A stretch of 64,000 nt of DNA, taken from the NCBI GenBank assembly GCA_037951165.1, contig JBBDHG010000028.1:5412501-5476500 (forward strand). Direction: 5' to 3'. The position numbers and the translations under genes are program-made. The stretch comes from Lophius americanus. Taxonomy: Eukaryota > Chordata > Actinopteri > Lophiiformes > Lophiidae. The notes under the pieces were generated by a model. The model was given only the letters and a program-made list of their open reading frames with translations. It made no database searches and had not been told where the DNA came from. Each line of letters begins with the position of its first letter. The stretch's first letter is position 1. Of the stretch, positions 11,161 through 22,500 are shown piece after piece.

Positions 11161-14100
11161 TATCACATAAGAGCCATAAATTCACCAACCAGAACATATT
11201 AAAATTTCATCAGAAACTTTCTAGTTAATGCTGTAAATACTTTTGCCCATGGGCTTCCTGCCATCCTTGCACAAAGCAGTACCCCACTTGTGCCCCCAAT
11301 CAAAAAAACAATAATCTGGAGCAATAAAAAAGCCGATGGGGGGGAGTAAGAGAAGCGCGTCCCAGAGCGATGTACGTCCGTGCCACATTTGCAGATGGTA
11401 AATCCAGCATGCATCTATGATTATGGCATCCACTTAAGTCAATAAAAAAAGATTTTATAAAGTGGAAACATGTGAAATCAGTTCTTGACAACGGAACTCT
11501 ATTTATAGCCTCTCAAGAAGAACATCCTCTGCATTTCCTCATAAATAATGAAGCCCCCCACAGAACATATGTTTTTGTTTGACGGACAGGGTTCTGACCC
11601 CAACATGAATTAAAAACAAGCGAATGATGATTACAGGAGGAAATACCAGTGCAAGGCAGATAAACTTTTTTTGTTCCCCCCACATATTCTTGGTCTGCAG
11701 CCAGCTCTGTCCTCTCTGATTAAAAGTTTGTTGAGCTGAGCCATGCATTCCCGCCGTATTACCGTTTCATATGCAGCAAAGCGATGACTTTCTTCTGACT
11801 GTCCGTTGATGCAGTCAGGTGATCTGGCCTTTTCTCACTGCATTGCTATGCTAAAACAACACCATCCTTAAATAAAAGGTGACTACATTTCATAATTAGT
11901 GTCACTTCTGGAGTCATAGCAAAGGCTGGCAGCTGCTTCAGACAGCAGGGCTTTGAGGATAATAATCAAACTGAACACTCCTCCCTGGCTGCCTACCTGG
12001 CTGTCTATTTAATCACCACTGCCTTGTACATTAAATGTGCCCCTCTACCAATTCTGGAATCCTATACAAGCCAGTTTCTACATGGTTTTTCTACCCCCTT
12101 TGTCTCTAAGAAAAACCAAGTATGTAGACCCCTCTTCTGCAGGCTAGAGGTCGGATCTGCAGTGATTGCCTTTGGGAGGAGTGTTGGATCAAACTTCACC
12201 ATGTCACCTTGGGTCCTTGCTGTTTTCATTAGAAACAGCAACTATGTTGGCAGCAGAGCGCTGTAAATTACAACAAGTCTTTCATTCTGAATTATCCATG
12301 GAGCGTCAGCTTATTTTAAGTAAACAACTTAACTTGACGACATCATAGAGAAACTGCTGCTCTATACAGTAAATCTCTAAAACGTGGTCAAATTTTCTAT
12401 TTGACGGAGTGCAAAGCTGACCTATCCGTGTTTAAAATGCATTCAGATGCATTTGGGTTTGAGAAATAGTGGTGGTCGGCTGTAGGAAACTGACTGAGAT
12501 CATTGTTTAATATTTAGGTACATCACGTCCAAGCTCTCAGCTCTGCAATCCTAAAACGTCTGCCTTGACATCAGCAATACCAGCCCACGTTCAGAGCTTA
12601 GTGGAGAGGGGATACTGCACATTTAGTGAATCATTGGTGCTGCTTTTAGTGGGCAAAGAGATATTCTGGTCCGGTGAGAACAGAGAGGAGAGCGATTCCT
12701 GTGGTGTGGATGCCAGAGGAGTGGGCAAGCATCCTAAAAATGAGCAATTACAGAATTTCAATGTGTGCTCCACCATCAACACAAGCTCTAGAAGAAGGTC
12801 TTAATGATCAGAACGCAAGGATGAGGTAGTGAAGGACATATCGCAAAGCAATGGTTACTATGTCTGCCCTGTCTTGGGTAAACCACGAACTTGATCTGAC
12901 ATCCTGGACATCACTGGTGACATCGTCAAGCCCTTTGTTAGTTCCTTGCATGATCACCTGTACTAAACATTGAAGTTTCTCCTGTTGTTGCCGGAGCATC
13001 TCTTGAGAGAAGTCTCTCTGCTGCCCAACAGGAACAGGAAGTTCTTGACGTCTGGCTGATTTTAGGCCTGAGGCCTATGTGGTAAGGGGTAAGTGAATGC
13101 ACGCCAAAATGCAGTTCCAGTAGGTATCAGTCTGCATTACCAAGTTGTTGTAAAGTCCACTTAAATTAACTGAGGCAAGTTAGGACTAAGACAGGTATCT
13201 CAGGGATATCTGATCAATTGAATTGAGACGAACTGGTCAAGAGATTGCAGCTCATCCATGGTGCCAGAACACTTCTCTTATTTTGAGATTCCAATGTTGA
13301 CAGATGCATCCCTCCGGATTTGCCTAGGAGTCCGTTGCAGCCGAGTCTGTCCAGGCCTAGCCCAGATTCTGAAAAGAATTCTGCCATGATTGGTTCTCAA
13401 TCATGGCAAGACTTTTTTAACTGGCCAATGTGAACTTCTTATTTTCCTGTACTATCCTATTCAAGAGATAATGCTCGAGGCCCACAAGCCCAAATAAAAA
13501 TAGAAAAGTATTAACTGGTATGTATTAAATCTATCTGCATGCATAATACGAACGAAGACCTCTGAATCTGTAGGTGTGCACTAACTGCCATAATATTACC
13601 ATATCAAATGTTATGAGTCAGATATGATAATTACACTTCATTATACAGCTTCAGGGTACTTTGGATCTTTGGTCCAGTCTAACTAAAGAGTATCTGGGGA
13701 GCCAAACCACAAAATCCCTCCATATATGCGCATATCCTCCCAGGTTTTACAGTTATGAGATGGTGATTCCATGCTTTAGGATAGTAATAATCAAATATAA
13801 ACATAAAACATTTCATCAAAGTATAATTAAAATGAGATATGTATTCCCTCTAGTAATTTCTGGGACATGGGAAACCTCTCAATGGAGGACCCCAAAACCC
13901 TTTAACTGGTGCCCGTGGCCTGGATCTCTGGGCTCCATCTGAATGTTCAATCTCTATTTTGTGCACTGCGTCCAGACAACCAGTATTGGAAACTCATCTG
14001 GCTGCTTGCAGGGGCGGTTTTAGATTGGACGAACCTCCCTTTCAGCGCCTGAGAGAGTTTGGACTTAACTCTCACTTTAGTATATATGGAACAAATCATT

Positions 14101-14509
14101 GAACTGCATACTCCCAGGTAACACTGAGCCAGCCGGAAGGAGTAAAGATCTGGTACATTAATCCATGACCAGCATGGAATCCACATTGCATCTTCTGAAT
14201 CGGAGGTTGGTGAATTGGTCTGAGCCTCCATTGCAGCATCTAAAACTAAACATTCCCAGTTAGTATGAGTAGTGTGATACCTGACCTCCATGAGAAAATG
14301 GAATGGAGTATCAACCAATACATCCCGATATCCAAAGCTCTAGCTTACAGATATATTTAATATTTAAGTAATACCTCCAAACATTATCCAGTTTAACGGC
14401 GCAGTGTGTTAAGGTTTGCAGTATCTCTTTTAGTAAATGGAATATATTTATAGTAGATCCGTCTTTATTGGTGAATCTTCGACTGAAACTAAGAATCATT
14501 GGGTTTACG
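11161..14509. other. Intergenic, unresolved; possible old retroelement
   Basis: Several short minus-strand frames (11199-11491, 12808-12999, 13947-14318) have irregular hydrophobic and charged segments that could be relics of an old retroelement. No diagnostic protease, polymerase or integrase motif is visible, and no paired long terminal repeats were found. No host exon was recognised. Confidence 0.3.
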
Positions 14510-14640
14510 TTAGCTGACGAAAAACCCCTTTATATCTACAGTGGCGACCTCGCTGCACGGCCATTTTTGTGCAGTAGCCTAGAAAGGACAAACATAACAC
14601 TGACTGTACAAAGGGACTTTTGCATCTGTTGGTGTTAGTG
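14510..14640 (+). repeat. Dispersed fish repeat (copy 1 of 3)
   Basis: Contains AAAACCCCTTTATATCTACAG, GGCCATTTTTGTGCAGTAGC and CCTAGAAAGGACAAA. The last block, AGTAGCCTAGAAAGGACAAA, is found again exactly at about 24921-24940. A GGCTCTAGAGAGGAC block follows there and near 334-348. It looks like an interspersed element common in fish. Autonomous parent unknown. Confidence 0.55.
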
Positions 14641-17600
14641 GCAGTAAGAGGAAAAATAAATGCTTTGCCTCCAAACAACAACTAAGAACAAAAAATAAAC
14701 GTTGCGTAAGATGTTGATAGGCAACTATCTTCTTAGCGATTGAGGGAAGGCCGCATGGGAAGGATCCCCTCGCAGGACTTGACAATCCCACCAGGTCCCG
14801 GTCAGGTCTGGGTCTGCTCCGAAAGTTTTCGGGACTTTGCAGCACTTGTAAACCTTGCCGCTTTCTGAGCACAATGGATTGAGTGCTTGCTGCACTTCCT
14901 CCGGGGAAGTCCCAATACCAATATCAACACCACCACAAAGTGGAACAAATGAAGTTGAAGCTCTAGCCCAGGTTCAGTGATGATGACCATAAGTTGTTCC
15001 ACTGTCTGGGGCATTAATTGATATTCGGCATTCAAGCCGGCCAAATCTATCTTATATTAGAGAGGCATACCTCCATCTTTAGCCTGACATTTTCCTGCTG
15101 TCTTTTTAAATATGATTTTCTCCTTCCAACTAGTTAATCAATGCTCCTGGTATGGTACATGTCCTTCACCTCTCCATTTCCAGTGGTGATAGCTGACTTC
15201 TTCATTCACCAGTCAGCTATCACCACCAAGCAAAAATCACATTCTCTGATAGCAAGATCAAGTATTATTACCCACTTACTAACTAATTCTGACTGAACAC
15301 CCAACAAGACCTTCAGCTCTGACCCAGTCCTCTAGCCATCACAATCTAGTCCTTGTCAAAGACTCTCAGATTCTCACGCTTGTCCATTTTCCCTGCTTCC
15401 AACATCAACTTCAGCACCAAATAGTCATATCCCACTCACTGAAAGGTTAGCATAATGAACAGATAATACATCCCATCCACTGGCAGGTAACCATAGTAAC
15501 CAGATAATATATCATACCAACTGATAGGTAACCATAACAAGATAATCAATTTCAGTTATATGCTGTGAATTCAGTTACATTTATAATGTTAAGGTTGAGT
15601 GATGATACGGTTGATGGGTGATGAAGACAGCTAAAGTACTGTTATTGTTTGTATTATCGCTCTGCTGATTGAAGTACTGTGACGGTATTCACGGATACAC
15701 AGTCATTTCTGTAGTGTTAACATTGTGTCACTATCGTGCAGCACTTGAAGAATATTCTTCCTTCCTTTTGTATTTTTGCCATATTTTCCTCTACTGCAGA
15801 AGCTCTTCAGCCCTGTAATAGATGATCAATATTATTCAACTTACCCCTCCAGGGATTATAATATTATAAATTATGTTACGGCTAAATCAATATACAGCAT
15901 TTTATCCTCCACTTCAGAAATCTTTTTAAAAGTCCTACTCCTCTCTCCTGAAAGTTTTTCACTGAAGAAGCTGTCATAAGATCAAAAGATGCTTTAGTTC
16001 TTTCTTTTTTTTTGGATCTAGTCTTCAATTATACCATTGGTGGAATTTTCTTTGAATTTCATCATTATTTGTAACTTTCTGTAGCAGGGATCTTCATGAA
16101 AACCGGGTCGGATCTTCAGAGGGATCCTTCTCTTCATCTCACTCAGCAGCTGAGCACACAGTTGTTTTCCAGCACAGTCATAAAGCTGCTGACATCACAC
16201 ACAGGAAACAGGTGCTTCAAACCACACCAGAGGATGGTTATTATGGCGAAATGACAGGTAGGTTTTTTTTCCTCATCTCTTTCCCTCGCCCTCATCATCA
16301 TCACACTCCCGAATTGGTCCAATGCTTCATCATGCCGACCGCCCTCCACAACCTCCCCTCCCTCCATTGTTTCACCAGCTTTTAATAAACTAGAGGGCAG
16401 ATTCCTGACTGGAGCAACGGGGGTGGGCAGAACCACAGACCTGTCTTCCTGCCACACTCACACATACACACACACAGTCACAGTTTGGCATGCAGAGTGC
16501 CAAGCTCTTCCACAGTCTACTGACGCCAGCTCCTGAAACACACACACTAACTTACTCTTTCCTCACACACAGCACCCATGGGCCATCATCCTGCAAGTTA
16601 AGCTCCTCACTAAATATATCTCCCCCAGTAAAGATAAGACAAACAGTGTGGATTTGAGAGCGGTGTAAACCCAATGAACGGAGCGGGAATTAAGCCTGTG
16701 TTAGCTTTATAATTTAGGCTTCTCAGAAACAGAGAGAGGCAGATAGAGAGGATAAAGAGGACAGAAATGTATAAACATTCGAAGATTTCTGTGTATTTCT
16801 GTCATTTCATGTCCTGTTGAACTGTATGGTCAATCATGTTTTGAGTCTCAATTTCTTTTTGAAAATTGTGATTAAACTTGTTGAGAATGTGATCCAGTGG
16901 AAACATGTATATGTGGAAGAGTACGGAGCCCTGGGGGACACCGTAGTTCAAAAAGGCCACGAGGAGGAGGCATTAACCACGGCTACTGAGAAAGTCCTAT
17001 TCCATAAGTTAGATTTCTTTTTCGTCATATCAAAGCATGTGAGGACTTGCGAAAAATAATTATAGAATTTGATACGACCAAATCTATCTCTCGAAATCAA
17101 ATTAAAATGAACTGTGTACCATAAATACAAAATCACATCATGAAATAATTTCAGAATTCTGTTTTACACTGTTTAAAAAATGCTTGACGAAAACATTTGT
17201 CATTTTATGGCAAATTTAGAGTTGCTAAAATATGTAATTAATAAACAACCCAAAGTAATACAATACGCAAAAACCAAATTTTTCCATTGTTTTTTTCTTG
17301 GATAGGACATAAAAGGTAATGGAAGCCCATCAGAGTGTGATGAACTCAAACCATCATCCTGATGGGTTATCCAACACTAACTCAGCTTTCCTCTCCAGCC
17401 TCGTTGGTATGAGAGAAAAATGCTGTGAGCTCAGGTCTAAAACCAGAGCATGACACCAGATCAGTGCTCCATCCAGGTCCAAGCCGGAGGTGAGCAACCA
17501 GTAAAGGAGCTGTCGGTCTGTTGGTTTGATCTGGTTGCAACAGAAATGTGTCACATAATCGTCTGGAAGGACGTCAGGGTTCAAACGGAAGCCTGCAGTT

Positions 17601-17659
17601 TGAGCGGAGCATCCATCTGTCAATGTCACATTCCTGCAGCAGTCAAACGCTAAGAGCAG
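14641..17659. other. Intergenic, mostly unrecognised
   Basis: No supported gene. The minus-strand frame 14802-15044 has one hydrophobic stretch (about residues 33-46) but no family signature. 15183-15226 is a perfect hairpin (listed). Short CA runs occur at 16450-16560. Confidence 0.35.
15183..15226. repeat. Perfect 16-bp inverted repeat, 12-nt loop
   Basis: GTGGTGATAGCTGACT at 15183-15198 is the exact reverse complement of AGTCAGCTATCACCAC at 15211-15226, with TCTTCATTCACC between. No terminal duplications or gene context were seen. Confidence 0.9.
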
Positions 17660-17689
17660 CCTGACTGTTTCACTTTGTTAACCTGAACA

Positions 17690-19812
17690 GTTTTATGGTA
17701 TGATCCTGGACTGTTTCACTGTGTGATTCTTGACTGTTTCACTGTTTGAGTCTTGACTGTTTCACTGTGTGAGTCTTGACTGTTTCACTGTGTGAGTCTT
17801 GACTGTTTCAATGAGTGAGTCTTGACTGTTTCACTGTGTAGGTCTGGACTGTTTAACTTTGTGAGTCTGGACTGGTTCACTGTATGGTTCTGGACTGTTT
17901 CACTGAGTGAGTCTTGACTGTTTCACTGTGTGAGTCTGGACTGTCACTTTGTGAGTCTTGACTGTCTCACTGTGTGAGTCTTGACTGTTTCACTTTGTGA
18001 GTCTGGACTGTTTCACTGTGTGAGTCTTGTCTGTCACATTGTGAGTCTTGACTGTCTCACTTTGTGAGTCTTGACTGTTTCACTGTGTGAGTCTGGACTG
18101 TCACTTTGTGTGTCTTGAAGGTCTCACTTTGTGAGTCTGGATGGTTTCACTGTGTGAGTCTTGTCTTTTTCACTCTTGAGTCTTTACTGTTTCACTGAGT
18201 TAGTCTGGACTGTTACACTGTGTGCGTCTTGACTGTTTCACTGTGTGAGTCTGGACTGTCACTTTGTGAGTCTGGACTGTTTCACTGTGTGAGTCTTGAC
18301 TGTTTCACTTGTGAGTCTTTACTGTTTCACTGAGTTAGTCTGTACTGTTACACTGTGTGAGTCTTGACTGTTTCACTGTGTGAGTCTGGACTGTCACTTT
18401 GTGAGTCTTGAAGGTCTCACTTTGTGAGTCTGGGCTGTTTCACTGTGTGAGTCTTGACTGTTTCACTTGTGAGTCTTTACTGTTTCACTGAGTTAGTCTG
18501 GACTGTTACACTGTGTGAGTCTTGACTGTTTCACTTGTGAGTCTTTACTGTTTCACTGAGTTAGTCTGGACCGTTACACTGTGTGGGTCTGGACTGTTTC
18601 ACTGAGTGAGTCTTGACTGTTTCACTTGTGAGTCTTTACTGTTTCACTGAGTTAGTCTGGACCGTTACACTGTGTGGGTCTGGACTGTTTCACTGTGTGA
18701 TTCTGGACTGTTTCACTGGGTGAGTCTTGACTGTTTCACTTGTGAGTCTGGACCGTTACACTGTGTAGGTCTGGACTGTTTCACGGAGTGAGTCTGGACT
18801 GTTTCACTGTGTAGGTCTGGACTGTTTCACGGAGTGAGTCTGGACTGTTTCATTGTGTAGGCCTGGACTGTTTCACGGAGTGAGTCTGGACTGTTTCACT
18901 TGTGAGTCTTTACTGTTTCACTGAGTTAGTCTGGACCGTTACACTGTGTGGGTCTGGACTGTTTCACTGTGTAAGTCTGGACTGTTTCACTGAGTGAGTC
19001 TTGACTGTTTCACTTGTGAGTCTGGACCGTTACACTGTGTAGGTCTGGACTGTTTCACGGAGTGAGTCTGGACTGTTTCATTGTGTAGGCCTGGACTGTT
19101 TCACGGAGTGAGTCTGGACTGTTTCACTTGTGAGTCTTTACTGTTTCACTGAGTTAGTCTGGACCGTTACACTGTGTGGGTCTGGACTGTTTCACTGTGT
19201 AAGTCTGGACTGTTTCACTGAGTGAGTCTTGACTGTTTCACTTGTGAGTCTGGACCGTTACACTGTGTAGGTCTGGACTGTTTCACGGAGTGAGTCTGGA
19301 CTGTTTCACTGTGTAGGTCTGGACTGTTTCACGGAGTGAGTCTGGACTGTTTCATTGTGTAGGCCTGGACTGTTTCACGGAGTGAGTCTGGACTGTTTCA
19401 CTTGTGAGTCTTTACTGTTTCACTGAGTTAGTCTGGACCGTTACACTGTGTGGGTCTGGACTGTTTCACTGTGTAAGTCTGGACTGTTTCACTGAGTGAG
19501 TCTTGACTGTTTCACTTGTGAGTCTGGACCGTTACACTGTGTAGGTCTGGACTGTTTCACGGAGTGAGTCTGGACTGTTTCATTGTGTAGGCCTGGACTG
19601 TTTCACGGAGTGAGTCTGGACTGTTTCACTTGTGAGTCTTTACTGTTTCACTGAGTTAGTCTGGACCGTTACACTGTGTGGGTCTGGACTGTTTCACTGT
19701 GTGAGTCTTGACTGTTTCACTGAGTGAGTCTTGACTGTTTCACTTGTGAGTCTGGACCGTTACACTGTGTAGGTCTGGACTGTTTCACGGAGTGAGTCTG
19801 GACTGTTTCACT
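17690..19812. repeat. 23-bp minisatellite with higher-order structure
   Basis: A tandem array of about 90 copies of a unit near TTGACTGTTTCACTGTGTGAGTC. Variants include TTTCACTTGTGAGTC, TTTCACGGAGTGAGTC and GTTACACTGTGTGGGTC. The left part (to about 18470) is a mixture of variants. The right part is built of a composite of about ten units. The landmark GAGTTAGTCTGGACCG recurs at 18923, 19151, 19425 and 19653, giving periods of 228, 274 and 228 bp. The 274-bp step is 228 plus two units. Every frame is closed by TGA, so it is not coding. Degenerate units start at about 17660. Confidence 0.97.
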
Positions 19813-20694
19813 GTTTTTATGAGATTGTTCCCACAAGTTTTGCAAAAAACATTTTGCAAATTGTCTCAAATGTGAATAGCAGGCCATTTCTGATGAAGCT
19901 GCCCATTATTAAAGCTGTGAGGCTAGATACTGAGAAAAAATGGCAACGAAGGAAACAATAAAAATAATTTCTGCAATGGGTTAATTGACCAGTAGTGTGT
20001 GTGCTGAGTGGTGTAGACAGAAGAAGAAACATGAGCGCACAGAGCGTTGGTGTTGCACTTGACTGAAAGCAAGATCTTTCAAACACACCTCCTACTCCTC
20101 TTCCTCGCCTTTTTTTTCGCTTAAAAAGTGTTCATTTGAGGTTAGGATGCAGATTCAACCATTGAAGACAAAATAAACTGCGGAACACTGGATGAGGAGA
20201 GGGGGTGTCTGGTATCAGCATTATCACCATCGCTTCTCCCTCCAGCCTTCCGTCCCTCCCCCTAACACCCCCTCCCATAAGTCTCAGTTTCATTCTGTAT
20301 CTGATATTTATTGTTTTTAAACCGACTTGGACGTTTCTGTTCCCCTTCTCCTTAAAGTCACCTCATTTTTCATTTTAACACCTTCTCCCTGTCTGAAAAT
20401 CACACACGCCTCCTCATCTTAGTTAGATGGAAGTGGTAGCTGGTCTCCTCCTCCGCCTGCCGACCTACCACAGAGTCTGTTCTATCTGTCATCATCTCCT
20501 CCAGCGTCAGCCAGCAGGCAAAGGTTCACACGCCACAGGCCAACTCAATCACACACTCACCTGGAACACACACACTGCTGAGGCAGCTCACAGTTCTCTT
20601 CATTTCTGCGTAAATATAACCTTAAAAAAAAAATGCAAATGTGTAGACTGCAAAATGGCCTGAGAAATTATAGTGAAAGACATTTGACATGGCA
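19813..20694. other. Intergenic, nothing recognised
   Basis: Flank of the minisatellite. The short open frames at 19817-20086 and 20427-20663 have no recognisable domain. Confidence 0.35.
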
Positions 20695-21245
20695 ACAGCA
20701 AAGGACCTTTACATCTAAAAGAGTATACAACTGTAGTAGATATGGTGTATTAAATTAATAATAAAGAGCTTCATAAATAAGAAATAACTTTATTGTGTAC
20801 GCTCAGGATATGTGGAAAGTACTGAATTTTAATGTGAAAATACTTTGGTTTGGTTAAATTAATGGAATAATAATAATAATACTAATTATTAGTATTATTC
20901 TGTCTATATGACCGATTTTTCTGGAATGAAAACTTAAGTAACCAACTTTAACCAAAGCATGAGCACCTCATAATTTCCAAAGAAATAAAATGCTAATATT
21001 TGGTGAAAATATGTGGATTTATAGGTCCAAAAAAGGCTAAATTTATTGACATTTATTGTCATTTTATATTATTAACTATGTAACTGTAAACAGGCTGACA
21101 TTATGTCTGTTATTATGGTAATTTACTGTAATTAAGCCTAATGTCTTGTACATGGTGACGTGTTTCTGGCAACCACACGCTGCAAGTGTTTTACTGTAAA
21201 TGATATGGATTTTTTTGTGAACATTTTAACAACCAAAGCTGTCCA
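20695..21245 (+). mobile_element. Repeat family B copy (CTGTAAA-rich DNA element)
   Basis: Shares ordered blocks with 26683-27489: AATAAAGAGCTT/AAATAAAGAAACAG, CAGGATATGTGG/CAGAATATGTGG, AATGTGAA, GGTTAAATTAATGG/GGTAAAATTAATGG, ACTGTAAACAGG, TTACTGTAATTAAG and TTGTACATGGTGA. The ends of the better copies carry CACTGTAAAAAA-type inverted termini. Non-coding. Boundaries are approximate. Confidence 0.6.
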
Positions 21246-21317
21246 AATAATTTTCTTTGTAGGTAAGGTGACTTGTGAGCTTCGATTTATTAAGGTTTCT
21301 GCAGTTTTACTCATTCT

Positions 21318-21440
21318 GATTTGCAGATTGACTCATTATGTTTTTGCAGATTGACTCATTATTGTTTTTCAGATTGACTCAAATTTCTGTTCTTTGACTC
21401 ATTATATTTTTGCAATTTGAATAATTATGTTTTTGCATTG
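21318..21440 (+). repeat. Short tandem repeat with four TGACTCA motifs
   Basis: A unit like GATTGACTCATTATGTTTTTGCA is repeated about five times with decay. It places perfect TGACTCA words at 21329, 21352, 21375 and 21395, all on the plus strand. TGACTCA is the consensus site of AP-1 (Fos/Jun) and, within a longer context, of related bZIP factors. Whether it is bound cannot be told from sequence. Confidence 0.85.
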
Positions 21441-22364
21441 ATTCAAAATGCTGCTTTTAAACAACAGCCTTTTGGCTAAATTTGGGGGAAAAAATCTTAA
21501 TGTTGTGAAAAAGTTTTTCAGACGACAGCATTGTGAGAACTCCTCTGAGACACAAATCTGCATGAATGACTAGAGAGGAGTCTGCAGCACACAAAATGAT
21601 TCAAAATAGTTCATAGTGGCTGTGACGTCAACGTCAAAACAGCAAAACTTTTCTTTTGCGTTTAACAAAACTTCCTTGAAACAATGTGACCAGTTCTTTC
21701 AGATGTCAATAAGGTCACTGCTTAAAAATACAGTGTCAGGGTTACGTGTCAATATTCATTTTCTTCTTGGTCTACCATACATGGAATTCAAAATAATGCA
21801 CAATAAAAAACAGCACTCTTACCTTAGGCCCTCCAAAACACAAAGCCCAAAAAACAATGGAGGCCGACAAGAAGAACACAACACAACAGATAGAAGATTT
21901 TACGGTGCAACACATGCACTGCCCTGTGTATTGTTAAATAGATGAAGGGAAATGTATAACAAGAGAGAATCCCAAAATCCAATCCATAAACATACATCAA
22001 ATACAACTGATAATACTATATATCAGTTCAGCTAATGCAAAAAAAGAAAAGAAAGAAATGATGCATTTAACGGAAAAAAACAACAAAAATACTGCTCACT
22101 TTTCATACCAGTTAATCCAGTCCAGGTTAACCAGCGGCCTGCTGGAGTATCAAACCCCTGAAACACTTAACTCCAAAGACTACAAAATGTTCATCAGTTG
22201 CTTCCAACTCCTTATACAACACAATATTTATTGCAAAGTTTACCAAACGGGTGATCACTGGGTGGATTCAAATAAATAAGACGAGTAATCGTCTTCGCTT
22301 TCTCTCGATAGTAGCTAATCTACTTTTGTGTTTCTACAATCTTAAAATAAATGTATTTAGGTGC
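21441..22364. other. Intergenic, nothing recognised
   Basis: AT-rich. The open frames at 21616-21945 and 22058-22279 have no domain signature. Confidence 0.35.
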
Positions 22365-22500
22365 AATACAGATAGAACTCAGACAGTCGTGTCCAGTGAT
22401 TTCCAGCCAAGCCCTCTTCGTGATATAAAAGGTGTACCACGAGGATCCATACTTGGCCCACTTTTACTCACTACATACATAAAGAATATCCTCTCTGCCC
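22365..22500 (+). mobile_element. LINE reverse-transcriptase fragment
   Basis: The plus-strand translation reads TDRTQTVV..., then KGVPRGSILGPLLLTTYIKN. This is the conserved non-LTR reverse-transcriptase block before the catalytic YxDD box, where the consensus is GVPQGSILGPLLF-type. Only this block is left. The catalytic box is absent and stops follow. Confidence 0.75.

Noticed and set aside
14535..14560. LTR end plus primer-binding site (TACAGTGGCGACC)
   Set aside because: The surrounding text matches a dispersed fish repeat, with the same block at 24921, and no partner terminal repeat or gag/pol was found.
17690..19812. CRISPR array
   Set aside because: The 23-bp units are contiguous with no unique spacers, and the genome is eukaryotic.
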